This document shows, one piece after another, positions 9,428-18,800 of a DNA stretch of 64,000 nucleotides (positions within the stretch are counted from its first letter, which is position 1; each line of letters begins with the position of its first letter). A program made the position numbers and the translations under genes. Origin of the DNA: Sulfurimicrobium sp964384915. Its GTDB lineage: Bacteria > Pseudomonadota > Gammaproteobacteria > Burkholderiales > Sulfuricellaceae. Where the stretch lies: positions 1 to 64,000 of the forward strand of contig CAYLMA010000003.1 of the NCBI GenBank assembly GCA_964384915.1, written 5' to 3'. The notes below the pieces were generated by a model. That model saw only the letters and a program-made list of their open reading frames with translations. It had not been told where the DNA came from and did no database searches.

Positions 9428-11299
9428 CTATTCGAACAGCATGGTGACCTCGTGCGTGTCCCCGTGGCGTGCGATGGTGATGCTGTCGCAGGCCTGTTTG
9501 GCGAGGTTGATCATGTTGGCGTTGTAGGTCTGGATTTCCGCGCTGAATCCGCGCAAGCCGTGGGCCTTGGCATGTTCCATCAATCTCAGCTGCAAGGCCT
9601 TGCCTATCCCCACCCCCTGCCATTCGGGCGAGACCATGTAGGCGACTTCGGCCATGTTGGTCGAGGCATTGACGAAATAGCAGGCGCTGCCGATCAGTGT
9701 TTCATTTTCTCCTGAGCCAGTGACAACCAGGAATGCGACGTCGCTGTCCTGGTCCACATTGCACAGGCGCTGCGCCTCGCTGTCTGAGAGCTGGTTCAGC
9801 CGCCAGAACATGCGCGTGTAGCGGTCTTCCTTGATCATGCGCCGGAAGAAACCTTGCAGCGCGGGCGCGTCGCTTTTCCTGGTTGGGCGAATCAGGACGG
9901 CTTTCTGGTTTCTCAGGGTAATGCGCCGTTCTTCATCCTTTGGGTATTCATCCTCATTTTTCAGGGTCTGTTCCGGATCCACATAGCCCAGGTTTTTCGC
10001 CGCATCCAGCAGCCACTGGCGGAAATCGGGATGGGCGACCTGGATCAGCGCGAGCGCGCGTTCCCGTACGGATTTGCCGAACAGGTAGGCGATACCATGT
10101 TCGGTGATCACGTAATGCACGTCCGAGCGTGCAATGGTGACGCCTTCGCCGCCCTGCAGGAGCGGTCGGATGCGCGAGGTTTTGCCGTCATGGGTGGCGG
10201 ATTGCAGGCAGATGATGGGCTTGCCTCCCGGCGACTGGGCGGCGCCACGGATGAACTCGGGCTGGGTCGATACCCCGCCGCAGAACCGGCCATCGAACTG
10301 ATCGCTGCAAATCTGCCCGCTCAAATCGACGGAACAGGCCTGGCTCACCGAAACCATCTTGTGTTGCTGGGAAATCGCATGGATATCGCTCACCCGCTCG
10401 ATGGCCTGGATGGAGAAGAACGGGTTGCGGTCGATCAGGTCGTACAGCTTGCGTGTCCCCATGCAGTAGCTGGCGACGATCATGCCCTTGTAGTGGTTTT
10501 TTTTCTGCCCATTGATGACCCCCTTCTCCACCAGCGGCACGATGGCATCTGTGATGAGATCCGAGTGTATGCCAAGGTCGCGGCGGTCCATCAGGTATTT
10601 CAGCGCTTCCTGCGGCAAGCGCCCGAGTCCGATCTGCAGGGTGCACCTGTCCTCGATGATGCCGGCGATATTGCGCGCGATCTGTTCGACAATTTCATCG
10701 GACTGAATGGCAGGAGGTTCGATGACCGGCGTGTCGTTCCACACCATGCGGTCAAACCGGCTGACGTGGACCAGGCTGTCCCCCATGGTGCGCGGCATAT
10801 TGGGGTTGATCTCGGCGATGACATGCCGGGCGTGCTGCACCATCGACATGGTCACATCCACGGAAACGCCCAGACTGGCATAGCCGAAATCATCCGGCGG
10901 CGACACCTGAACCAGCGCGACATCAATGGGGATGCGCCTGTTCTCGACCAGCCCGGGCACCTGGGATAGGGAAATGGGAATGTATTCGGCTTCCCAGCTC
11001 GCCACGGCGGCACGTTCTTCGCTGCCGACATGAAAGCACTTGTGGCGGTAGCGGGTATGCACCTCGTCGCCTTGATGCGGGATCGCCCCATGGTTGAAGA
11101 AATGCAACAGCGTGACATCGGCGGGCGGACTGTCCAGATTTTCCAGCGCATCCACCAGCAGGCGAGGCGTGGCGCAGGCGCTGCCGATATAGACTTGGTG
11201 GCCGGCCTGAACCAGGCTGACGGCTTCCGTGGCGGATACGATGCGGGACTGGTGTTCCGCCAGCGAAGGGTGGCGCTTGATGATTTCCTTGTTGCTCAT
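9428..11299 (-). CDS. Acetyl-CoA hydrolase/CoA-transferase fused to a GNAT acetyltransferase
   Basis: The 623-aa cytoplasmic protein has two parts. Residues 1 to about 430 are a class I CoA-transferase/acetyl-CoA hydrolase (VQAGHQVYIGSACATP, IGLGRLPQEALKYL, SDLITDAIVPL, YVITEHGIAYLFGKSVRERA). From about 455 on there is a GNAT domain (AVLIRPTRKSDAPALQGFFR, then VSPEWQGVGIGKALQLRLM with the acetyl-CoA pyrophosphate loop Q/G-x-G-x-G/A). This fused arrangement is known in proteobacteria. Possible roles are acyl-CoA turnover coupled to, or controlled by, protein acetylation; the exact acyl substrate is not evident. It is divergent from the EF-G-like gene. Confidence 0.9.
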   Translation of the reverse strand: MSNKEIIKRHPSLAEHQSRIVSATEAVSLVQAGHQVYIGSACATPRLLVDALENLDSPPADVTLLHFFNHGAIPHQGDEVHTRYRHKCFHVGSEERAAVASWEAEYIPISLSQVPGLVENRRIPIDVALVQVSPPDDFGYASLGVSVDVTMSMVQHARHVIAEINPNMPRTMGDSLVHVSRFDRMVWNDTPVIEPPAIQSDEIVEQIARNIAGIIEDRCTLQIGLGRLPQEALKYLMDRRDLGIHSDLITDAIVPLVEKGVINGQKKNHYKGMIVASYCMGTRKLYDLIDRNPFFSIQAIERVSDIHAISQQHKMVSVSQACSVDLSGQICSDQFDGRFCGGVSTQPEFIRGAAQSPGGKPIICLQSATHDGKTSRIRPLLQGGEGVTIARSDVHYVITEHGIAYLFGKSVRERALALIQVAHPDFRQWLLDAAKNLGYVDPEQTLKNEDEYPKDEERRITLRNQKAVLIRPTRKSDAPALQGFFRRMIKEDRYTRMFWRLNQLSDSEAQRLCNVDQDSDVAFLVVTGSGENETLIGSACYFVNASTNMAEVAYMVSPEWQGVGIGKALQLRLMEHAKAHGLRGFSAEIQTYNANMINLAKQACDSITIARHGDTHEVTMLFE

Positions 11300-11420
11300 G
11301 ATGGATACTCCTTTTGTTCACCTCAAACAGGTTACTAGCCGAAGCCGGAGGAATATAATTCAAACATCCCGATCCTGATTTCCCTTTCACGGCATTAAAC
11401 AATAATCGAAAGGACTTGAA

Positions 11421-13469
11421 ATGCCAAACGATCCTGTAGCATCCATACGAACCCTGGCGCTCGTCGGCCATGGCGCCAGCGGCAAGACGACGCTGGCCGA
11501 AGCCCTGCTTTTCAAGGCGGGCGCGATCGCCAGCCGGGGCAGCGTGGAAAAGGGCAACACCGTGTGCGACTTCGATGCGCTGGAAAAAGACTGCGGCCAT
11601 TCCCTCAACTCCGCCGTGGTGAATTTTTCCCACCAGGGCCAGCATGTCCACCTCGTCGATACCCCGGGTTATCCGGATTATTCCAGCCAGGCCATCTGCG
11701 CGCTGGCGGCGGTGGATACCGCCGTGGTGGTGATCAATGCCCAGGCGGGCATCGAGCTTGCCACCCGGCGCATGATGAAGGCGGCCGCGGCGCGCGGGCT
11801 GTGCCGCATGATCGTGGTCAACAAGATCGACGCCGACAACCTCGATCTGCCGGGTTTGCTGGCTGACATCCAGGCGGCCTTCGGCAAGGAATGCCTGCCC
11901 ATCAACCTCCCGGCACATGGGCGTCAGGACGTGGTGGATTGCTTCTTCAACCCTGACGGCGACGCCGATTTTTCTTCGGTCAAGGAAGCGCACACTGCTT
12001 TGATCGACCAGGTGGTGGAAGTGGACGAGGAACTGATGGCGATCTACCTGGAGCAAGGCGAGGAATTGAGTCCGGAACAGCTTCATGCGCCATTTGAAAA
12101 GGCGTTGCGCGAAGGACATCTGGTGCCGGTGTGCTTCGCTTCCGCGCGGGAGGGCGCGGGGGTGGATGAATTGCTGAACGTCATCGCCAGGCTCGCCCCC
12201 AATCCGGCCGAGGGCAATGCGCCGCCCTTCCTCAAGGGAGAAGGCGCCGAGGCGCTTGAATTCCATGCCGAACCGGATGCCGGCAAACATGTCCTGGCCC
12301 ATGTGTTCAAGGTCATCATCGACCCCTATGTGGGCAAGATGGGTGTATTCCGCGTCCATCAGGGGACGCTCAAGCGCGATGCGCAACTGTTCATCGGCAA
12401 TGGCAAGCGCCCCTTCAAGGCCGGGCACCTGTATCTCTTGCAGGGCAAGGATTACGTCGAGACCGATGCCCTCCTGCCGGGCGATATCGGCGCCGTGGCC
12501 AAGGTGGAGGATATCGAATTCGATGCGGTGCTGCACGACTCGCACGACGAGGACCACATCCACCTGCGGCCCCTCGAATTCCCACAGCCGATGCATGGCC
12601 TGGCGGTCGAAACCCGGCGCAAGGGCGACGAACAGCGCCTGTTCGAGATCCTGCACAAGCTGGAAATGGAAGACCCCTGCTTCCAGGTGGAGCGCCACCC
12701 TGCGACCAATGAAACCGTGATTCGCGGCCTGGGTGAATTGCACCTGCGCGCCAAGCTGGACAAGATGGCGCAAGTCTACAAGCTGGAAGTGGACACCCGG
12801 CCGCCGCGCATACCCTACCGCGAAACCATCTCCTGCAACGCCGAAGGCCACTACCGCCACAAGAAGCAGAGCGGCGGGGCGGGGCAGTTCGGCGAAGTGT
12901 TCCTGCGCATCGAAGCCCTCCCTCGCGGGGTCGGCTATGAATTCGTGGACGCAGTCAAGGGCGGCACCATCCCCGGCGTTTTCATGCCGGCAGTGGAGAA
13001 GGGCGTGAAACAGGCGCTGGATGCCGGGGTGATCGCCGGCTACCCGGTGCAGGACATCCGCGTCGTGGTCTACGACGGCAAACACCACCCGGTGGATTCC
13101 AAGGAGGTCGCCTTCGTCGCAGCAGGCCGCAAGGCGGTGATCGAGGCCGTCAAGGCGGCCAGCCCCATCCTGCTGGAGCCGATCGTCAACATCGAGATAC
13201 TGGGCCCGGAATCAGCCATCGGCGACCTTGCCGCCGATATCGCCGGCAAGCGCGGCCATGTCACCGGCACAGAGCCGCGCGGCAACGACGCCGCCGCCAT
13301 ATCCGGCGAAGTCCCCCTGGCCGAACTCAACGACTACCAGTCGAGGCTGCGCTCGCTCACCAGCGGGCAAGGCGCCTATGCGCTGGAATTCAGCCATTAC
13401 GCCGCAGTGCCGCCAGCGGTGCAGCAGGCGCTGATGTCCCAGTTCAAGGCGGAGGAAGAGGAGGATTAG
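11421..13469 (+). CDS. Elongation factor G-like GTPase (FusA2 type)
   Basis: The 682-aa translational GTPase has P-loop GHGASGKT (residues 16-23), DTPG and NKID, then EF-G domains II to V (for example AHVFKVIIDPYVGKMGVFRV for domain II and GGAGQFGEVFLRIE and SPILLEPIVNIEI for IV/V). The switch I element normally reading RGITI is replaced by CGHSLNSA, and P-loop Ala replaces the usual GHVDAGKT/GHIDAGKT Asp. These departures place it in the EF-G-like paralogue group and not with housekeeping FusA, which should be elsewhere next to rpsL/rpsG/tuf. Its cellular role is not established from sequence. The CRISPR array starts 122 bases after its stop. Confidence 0.88.
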   Translation: MPNDPVASIRTLALVGHGASGKTTLAEALLFKAGAIASRGSVEKGNTVCDFDALEKDCGHSLNSAVVNFSHQGQHVHLVDTPGYPDYSSQAICALAAVDTAVVVINAQAGIELATRRMMKAAAARGLCRMIVVNKIDADNLDLPGLLADIQAAFGKECLPINLPAHGRQDVVDCFFNPDGDADFSSVKEAHTALIDQVVEVDEELMAIYLEQGEELSPEQLHAPFEKALREGHLVPVCFASAREGAGVDELLNVIARLAPNPAEGNAPPFLKGEGAEALEFHAEPDAGKHVLAHVFKVIIDPYVGKMGVFRVHQGTLKRDAQLFIGNGKRPFKAGHLYLLQGKDYVETDALLPGDIGAVAKVEDIEFDAVLHDSHDEDHIHLRPLEFPQPMHGLAVETRRKGDEQRLFEILHKLEMEDPCFQVERHPATNETVIRGLGELHLRAKLDKMAQVYKLEVDTRPPRIPYRETISCNAEGHYRHKKQSGGAGQFGEVFLRIEALPRGVGYEFVDAVKGGTIPGVFMPAVEKGVKQALDAGVIAGYPVQDIRVVVYDGKHHPVDSKEVAFVAAGRKAVIEAVKAASPILLEPIVNIEILGPESAIGDLAADIAGKRGHVTGTEPRGNDAAAISGEVPLAELNDYQSRLRSLTSGQGAYALEFSHYAAVPPAVQQALMSQFKAEEEED

Positions 13470-13554
13470 AGGAACGCATGGCCCCGTCATTGCGACATTG
13501 CTTGTTACGAGTTATGCAGCTCAGATTTTCTTGCTGACGTCGCGGCAGCGACAC

Positions 13555-13591
13555 GAACAAGCGGATGGCCTTTATGGTCGTCCGCTTGTTC
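13555..13591. terminator. Hairpin abutting the first CRISPR repeat
   Basis: GAACAAGCGGA and TCCGCTTGTTC are perfect 11-base arms around a 15-base loop, ending exactly at the base before repeat 1. It may terminate the EF-G-like transcript, although no T-run follows. It may also be a leader structure of the array. Confidence 0.6.
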
Positions 13592-14499
13592 GTTGTAGCT
13601 CCCTCTCTCACCCCGGATGCGCTACACTGTTTTTACTGTGTCATTCATTGCGCTGCCCGTTGTAGCTCCCTCTCTCACCCCGGATGCGCTACACTGTCTC
13701 CCCTTGTAACCACGTCAATCAACTTGTTGTAGCTCCCTCTCTCACCCCGGATGCGCTACACTAGGCCTGCCAGGTTGTCGTCCTTGTTCAGCGTTGTAGC
13801 TCCCTCTCTCACCCCGGATGCGCTACACTGTGGCGTGGTGACGGTGTTGTCTGTGATCTGTTGTAGCTCCCTCTCTCACCCCGGATGCGCTACACTCTTC
13901 CTGCTCGGGAATATCAAAGGGCTTGCGTTGTAGCTCCCTCTCTCACCCCGGATGCGCTACACTCCCAGTACCAGTCAGGAGCGCATACGGGCTGTTGTAG
14001 CTCCCTCTCTCACCCCGGATGCGCTACACTCTTGACCCAATCCACCACAGGGGCGGCAGCGTTGTAGCTCCCTCTCTCACCCCGGATGCGCTACACTCGG
14101 TCATTTTCGACGGCCGCAACCTGTATGGTTGTAGCTCCCTCTCTCACCCCGGATGCGCTACACTAATGGCACTGGACTGAGGATGCGAACTTCAGTTGTA
14201 GCTCCCTCTCTCACCCCGGATGCGCTACACTAGCGCGTTGGATGACGCTTTCAGGCGGATGGTTGTAGCTCCCTCTCTCACCCCGGATGCGCTACACTCG
14301 GCTTTCTCAATGTGCGCTTGATGAATGTGTTGTAGCTCCCTCTCTCACCCCGGATGCGCTACACTAGGTACTGGGATCAAGGTTCCGCAATGAGCGTTGT
14401 AGCTCCCTCTCTCACCCCGGATGCGCTACACTGCCATATGCATACTCAACGCCCACATATGGGTTGTAGCTCCCTCTCTCACCCCGGATGCGCTACACT
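13592..14499 (+). CRISPR. Type II-C CRISPR array, 14 repeats and 13 spacers
   Basis: Fourteen identical repeats of 37 bp start at 13592 and recur every 67 bp to 14463; all 13 spacers are exactly 30 bp. The repeat begins GTTGTAGCTCCCTCTCTCAC and ends CGGATGCGCTACACT, close in its ends to the Neisseria II-C repeat (GTTGTAGCTCCC...CTACAAT). It is written here as in mature crRNA (spacer followed by GTTGTAGC), because the anti-repeat of the tracrRNA at 20432-20466 is its complement; transcription thus runs toward cas2, opposite to the cas genes. The last six bases TACACT resemble a -10 box, as in the repeat-embedded promoters known from Neisseria. No degenerate terminal repeat marks the old end. 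Confidence 0.99.
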
Positions 14500-14511
14500 A
14501 GCCCTCACGCA

Positions 14512-14543
14512 AACGCCCGCCCAGCCTAAACTGGGCGGGCGTT
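14512..14543. terminator. Hairpin between CRISPR array and cas2
   Basis: AACGCCCGCCCAG and CTGGGCGGGCGTT are perfect 13-base arms around a 6-base loop, located between the convergent array (plus strand) and cas2 (minus strand). No long T-run follows on either side, so its efficiency is uncertain. It is well placed as a bidirectional terminator. Confidence 0.7.
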
Positions 14544-14562
14544 CTGCTTGAAAAATTCCTGT

Positions 14563-14895
14563 TCAGAACAGCAGCATCTGGTTGACCTTGACGGCTTTTT
14601 CCTGAAAAAGCGGCAGGCCGACGAGCAGTTTCATGCTGGCGAATTGTTTTTCGGTCACGCTCAGGCAGCGCACCGAGCCTGCGGGTGGCAGGTTGTCCAC
14701 CAGGCGTTTGTAGTGTTTCTCCAGCGCGTCGTTGCCGTTCAGGATGCGACCGTATACCGAGAACTGGATCATGTCGTAGCCATCGTTGATGAGGAAGCGC
14801 CGGAACACGGTATAAGCGCGGCGCTCCGCCTTGGTGACGACAGGGAGATCGAAGAATACGAGCAGGCGCATGAATCGTCTTGTTTCTATGCTCAT
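14563..14895 (-). CDS. cas2: CRISPR-associated endonuclease Cas2
   Basis: The 110-aa Cas2 bridges two Cas1 dimers in the spacer-integration complex. The ferredoxin-like start RLLVFFDLPVVTKAERRAY contains the conserved Asp after the first strand. FLINDGYDMIQFSVYGRIL is the second conserved block. It lies 3 bases after the cas1 stop, as the last gene of the cas9-cas1-cas2 unit. Confidence 0.97.
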   Translation of the reverse strand: MSIETRRFMRLLVFFDLPVVTKAERRAYTVFRRFLINDGYDMIQFSVYGRILNGNDALEKHYKRLVDNLPPAGSVRCLSVTEKQFASMKLLVGLPLFQEKAVKVNQMLLF

Positions 14896-14898
14896 GGC

Positions 14899-15804
14899 TC
14901 AACACTCCAGGCGGTGTTGTTCCAGTCCGATGATGCCCGGCAGTTCGAGCAGGGTTTCGCTGCCGCCATCGTAGATGCGGGCAAGGCTTTCTATCATGTG
15001 TTCGATGGCAGAAAGTACGGACATCTTGCCGCGCGGCATGACCACATCCACATTGAGCAGGCTCACCAGCGCGGCCTTGTCCTCGGGATGCAATTCATCG
15101 TCGACTTTCGGCATCATTTTGAAAACAAACAAATCCACCAGCGGGCGGAAAGGTTCGATCACGTCGTCCGCGAGGTTGAAGGCATTCTGTTCGCTGGCAT
15201 GGAACAAGCCGATGGAAGGCAGCAGCCCATGCGCTACCAGCCCGCGTGCTATCGTGCCGCGCAGCACCGCATAGCCGTAATCCAGCGCGGCATTGGTGAA
15301 GCGCGCCTGATCGCGGCGAAAATCCTTGCCGAAGAGTCGGGTAAAGTAGAAGAATGCCGCTTGCCCTTCCAGGTTGCCCACATCGCCGGAACGCACCCGC
15401 CGCGCATAGGAATCCAGCCTGTCAGCGCCTTCGCGTCCGGTATTGCGCAGGCAGGCGGACTGGTTGGCGATTTTCCTGCGTACGATGGCAGCCCAGGCCT
15501 GTTTGGCGACCGGGCGCGGCAAATCGAGCTGCAAGCGCAGCCAGCGCGTGGCGCGCGAGTGCGACAGAAAAGGCAGGAACACGCCGCTGGGGTGATGCGT
15601 GTCGCCCGTGGCGAACAGGCTGATGCCATATTCGCCGCAGGCCGAAAGCACCGGATGGGTGAGGGTGATTTCACGGTGATTGAGCACGATCACCGCGATG
15701 TCCTCGAAGGGTACGAAGGCGGTTTGCTCCTGCTCCACCGCCAGCCGGAATTGTTCGCGCCGTAGCTTGGCCGGGCGCGAGATGACCACGCTACGCCAGG
15801 TCAT
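14899..15804 (-). CDS. cas1: CRISPR-associated integrase Cas1 (type II)
   Basis: The 301-aa Cas1 catalyses protospacer integration with Cas2. It begins MTWRSVVISRPAKLRREQF, typical of type II Cas1. The metal ligands are visible as Glu in GNLEGQAAFFYF, His in GLFHASEQNAF and Asp in NLADDVIEPFRP. Length is normal and the frame intact. It starts 1 base after the cas9 stop codon, so the three genes are almost certainly one transcript. No csn2 or cas4 is present nearby, which fits II-C. Confidence 0.97.
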   Translation of the reverse strand: MTWRSVVISRPAKLRREQFRLAVEQEQTAFVPFEDIAVIVLNHREITLTHPVLSACGEYGISLFATGDTHHPSGVFLPFLSHSRATRWLRLQLDLPRPVAKQAWAAIVRRKIANQSACLRNTGREGADRLDSYARRVRSGDVGNLEGQAAFFYFTRLFGKDFRRDQARFTNAALDYGYAVLRGTIARGLVAHGLLPSIGLFHASEQNAFNLADDVIEPFRPLVDLFVFKMMPKVDDELHPEDKAALVSLLNVDVVMPRGKMSVLSAIEHMIESLARIYDGGSETLLELPGIIGLEQHRLEC

Positions 15805-15805
15805 A

Positions 15806-18800
15806 TCAGCCCTGTTTCTCTTTGTCGAATCCCAAGATGCCGACTTTTATTTTTTCAATAAAGGTGGCATCGTTGACCTTCCTTTTTATGTCACTAACCA
15901 AGGAGAATTTCAGAGGAGATTCTTGAGGAGTTGCATTGAACTCGAAATACTCCACTTCCTCTTCTTTGGGCTTTGCGTTAACTCGCTTTTTCACTTTAGG
16001 CTTTTCGATCAGGGTCAGTGATTCTTTGTCCAGCGTTTTCCCATCCTCAAGCAGGAAAAATTGACTGCCGTCATGTAGCTGAACAACGGGCCGATCATTG
16101 CTTGGCTCGAAATAATTCCAGTAGCCTTCGAAGCTGCCTTTTTCAAAAATGGCTTCAATATCTATCAGCGTGTTGCCGTATGCGTCTTTGCGACGGCTAA
16201 CTTCTCGATAGCAGTGCGCCAAATTTGAATGTTTAATGCGCACATAATCATTCTTCATGAATTTGCAAATATGCTGCGCGTCTTTTGGCATGACAGGCAG
16301 TCCAAATGTGTTTTCCTGCGGCACTTTATAGCGTGCGCGGAACCAGTAGGTGCCTTCGTACTTGTACATTTCTGTATAAAGCGCATCACCTAAATTGGCG
16401 GCTCCGCCGCGAACATGGATGCCAGAACTGCAAGGTGCAGGCAGGAGAATTGATTTGATGAAAGGCCGGTCTTTGCCGAATGGATAGAATGGCTCGGCAA
16501 ATGCCTTTTCAGCGTCATCGTTGAACTTGCTGAGCTGTGCTTTGATCGCCTCGATCATGCGCCTGTTGCGATGATAAAAGGTTGATCCTAATTCTTCCTC
16601 GCTCAGCTTTTTGAGTGAAAGCTGGTTTAGCGGCACATTCTTCTTTGCGGCATCATTAAAATTTTCCTTATTGGATTTGCCGAGTTGTTTTCTGATGCGT
16701 TTCAAATAGTCTTCAGGCAAGGAAATTAGGGGCAGGGGAAGGGTGTAGATGACGTTCTCTTGTCCCGTCTTGTCTCTAGTCGGGAAGCCATCCTTGAATG
16801 CGGTGACAGCATTGCCATCAAAGGATGTCAATCGGTCACGAATGGCCTTGATCAAAGGCAGTCGTGATTCCGGTAAGTTGGGTGGTAGTTTTTCATCCAG
16901 CATCTCTGGTGTAAGTTCACACAGACTTACCGGGTAATACCTTAAAGCCATTGGGTTGGCGTTGTGGAGCTCAACATTGCGTTTTATGCGAATGGCGCGC
17001 GAAACAAAAACGGACTCATACTTTTCGAGAAACTCGTTCCTAAACTTGCCAGGGCTGAATTCATCCCATGGCGCAGGCAAATAAAGGCCGCGCTCACGTG
17101 CCTCTTCTTTGCTGATGATTTCGCCGGTGCCTTGTTCGGTACGAGTACCACGGTCTGTATAAGTGCCGTCATCATTTCTCTTAAACTGACTCGGTACTTT
17201 TTCCTGATTGGAGAACCAGCTATTCACACGGTGAATCAGTTCAGGCGTGCAGGCAGCGATAATACAAGCGTCCATGGCATGATGCTTGTCGCCAGCATCG
17301 CGGTCTTTGATGTCACCTAGCCATCTGCGCCTGAGAAAATTAACGACACCGCCTTGCGGTGTACGGACGCGGGTTTTGTGGAATTTCTCAAGCCGTGATT
17401 TCCCACTTTCCGATGGGTCTATGTCTTCGGTCTTGTCTTCCGCTTGGCCATCGAACAGCAAACAATCGCGCACCATACGTGCGAACAGGCGGGTGGCATA
17501 GCGCGTGTCAACCAGATTACGCGCAAGAAACTCGTCGGCATCCAGTTCCGTGGCAAGTAACCTTTTTTGCTTGTTGTTACTCATACCCTTGCACGCCATG
17601 ACATGAGCCGCAACTTTGCGCCAGTGTTCCCCGCGTCGCGCTTCGGTATTGCCAAACAGGGGATGGCTATTGATGTAGTCGTAAGGGATGCGGTCGCCCT
17701 TGTCTTGGTTTGCATGGGCCTTAACAAGCGCAAAATTTTCCATGCTATTGTCGAAGGTAAGCGAGCGCGGCCAGATGTGGTCAACCTGGGCGTAGTTCTC
17801 ATCACGGACAACACGATCAAGGTCGAGGTCTTCAAGGGTGTAGAGGCACTTGCACTGCTGCTCGTGATATAGCCGTTCCTTGAGTATCTGAAATTCACTC
17901 GGGTTACTGATTTTGTGAGTTTCAGCAAAGTTGTTGCGAGCAAACTGGCGTTTATTGCGGTTTTCTTCCTGTTTCTTCTGTACGTCTAGTCGCCCCTCGA
18001 TATATTTGCCGTTGCTCCATTTGCCTTTCAATGGCCTTGCAATGTCGCGTGCCAGTTCAATATGCACATAGGCAGGGGATTGGTCATAACGGGCTATCAG
18101 GGCATTGAGCACCAGCCTCGCCTGATTGAAGGCGCGCGCCACAACGGGATTGGTCAGGTCTTTGTAGCGCCGTTCCTTGTATCCTGTCTTTCTGAATCCT
18201 TTTGCTCTGCTGTGGCGGACACGTTCGTACAGGTAGGTTTCAAGTGGCGGCAAATGCCGTGTTCGCGGCGGTGGCGTGACAGGCTGATATCCGGCCAGAT
18301 CGCAGGCCTCCTTGTAGCTTTTGCCTTGCTCAAGGAATGGAAGTATGTTGTGCAGGGTTTTCAGGCTGAGGTTGCGGTATTGCTTGATGCGTATTCCTTC
18401 CAAGGCTTCCAGTTTGGCCTCATCCAGTTGTAGCGGCGCGAGCCCCTTTTTCACATCAGCGTCGGTTTGTGCCTTGGTCAGCACTTCGGCAATTCCATCA
18501 AGCTGATGTGTGGCGGCCTTTCCAACATCGGACTGTGGTTCGCGCCAAGCGGCTTGCAGGCTTGCCCACCATTCTGGATGGGTGCTCTCCAGCGCGCGCT
18601 TGAATGCGTGCCAGCCCTTGAGTTCGATCAGGGTTTCTTCTTCGGCTTTTTGTGCATCCTCGTATTCGATGGGAACTTCTGTTTTGACCTCGCTTTCGAG
18701 CTGGATTGGCAGAATGTCTTTCTGGCTTTTCTCGAATTGCCAGCCACTCTCCAGCTTTTCGGATTGCTCGATGGCGGTGCGTAGATCGGCGAGAGTGGCA

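Noticed and set aside
10923..13088. 721-codon open frame on the minus strand
   Set aside because: It is antisense to the EF-G-like gene and the 5' end of the acetyl-CoA hydrolase gene; GC-rich codon bias keeps it open.
14433..14462. Spacer 13 has inverted ends (CCATATG and CATATGG)
   Set aside because: A 7-base match in a 30-base spacer is not strong, and nothing else suggests a function.
13751..14551. Short plus-strand open frames with repeated VVAPSLTPDALH
   Set aside because: They translate the CRISPR repeats and spacers and are not genes.
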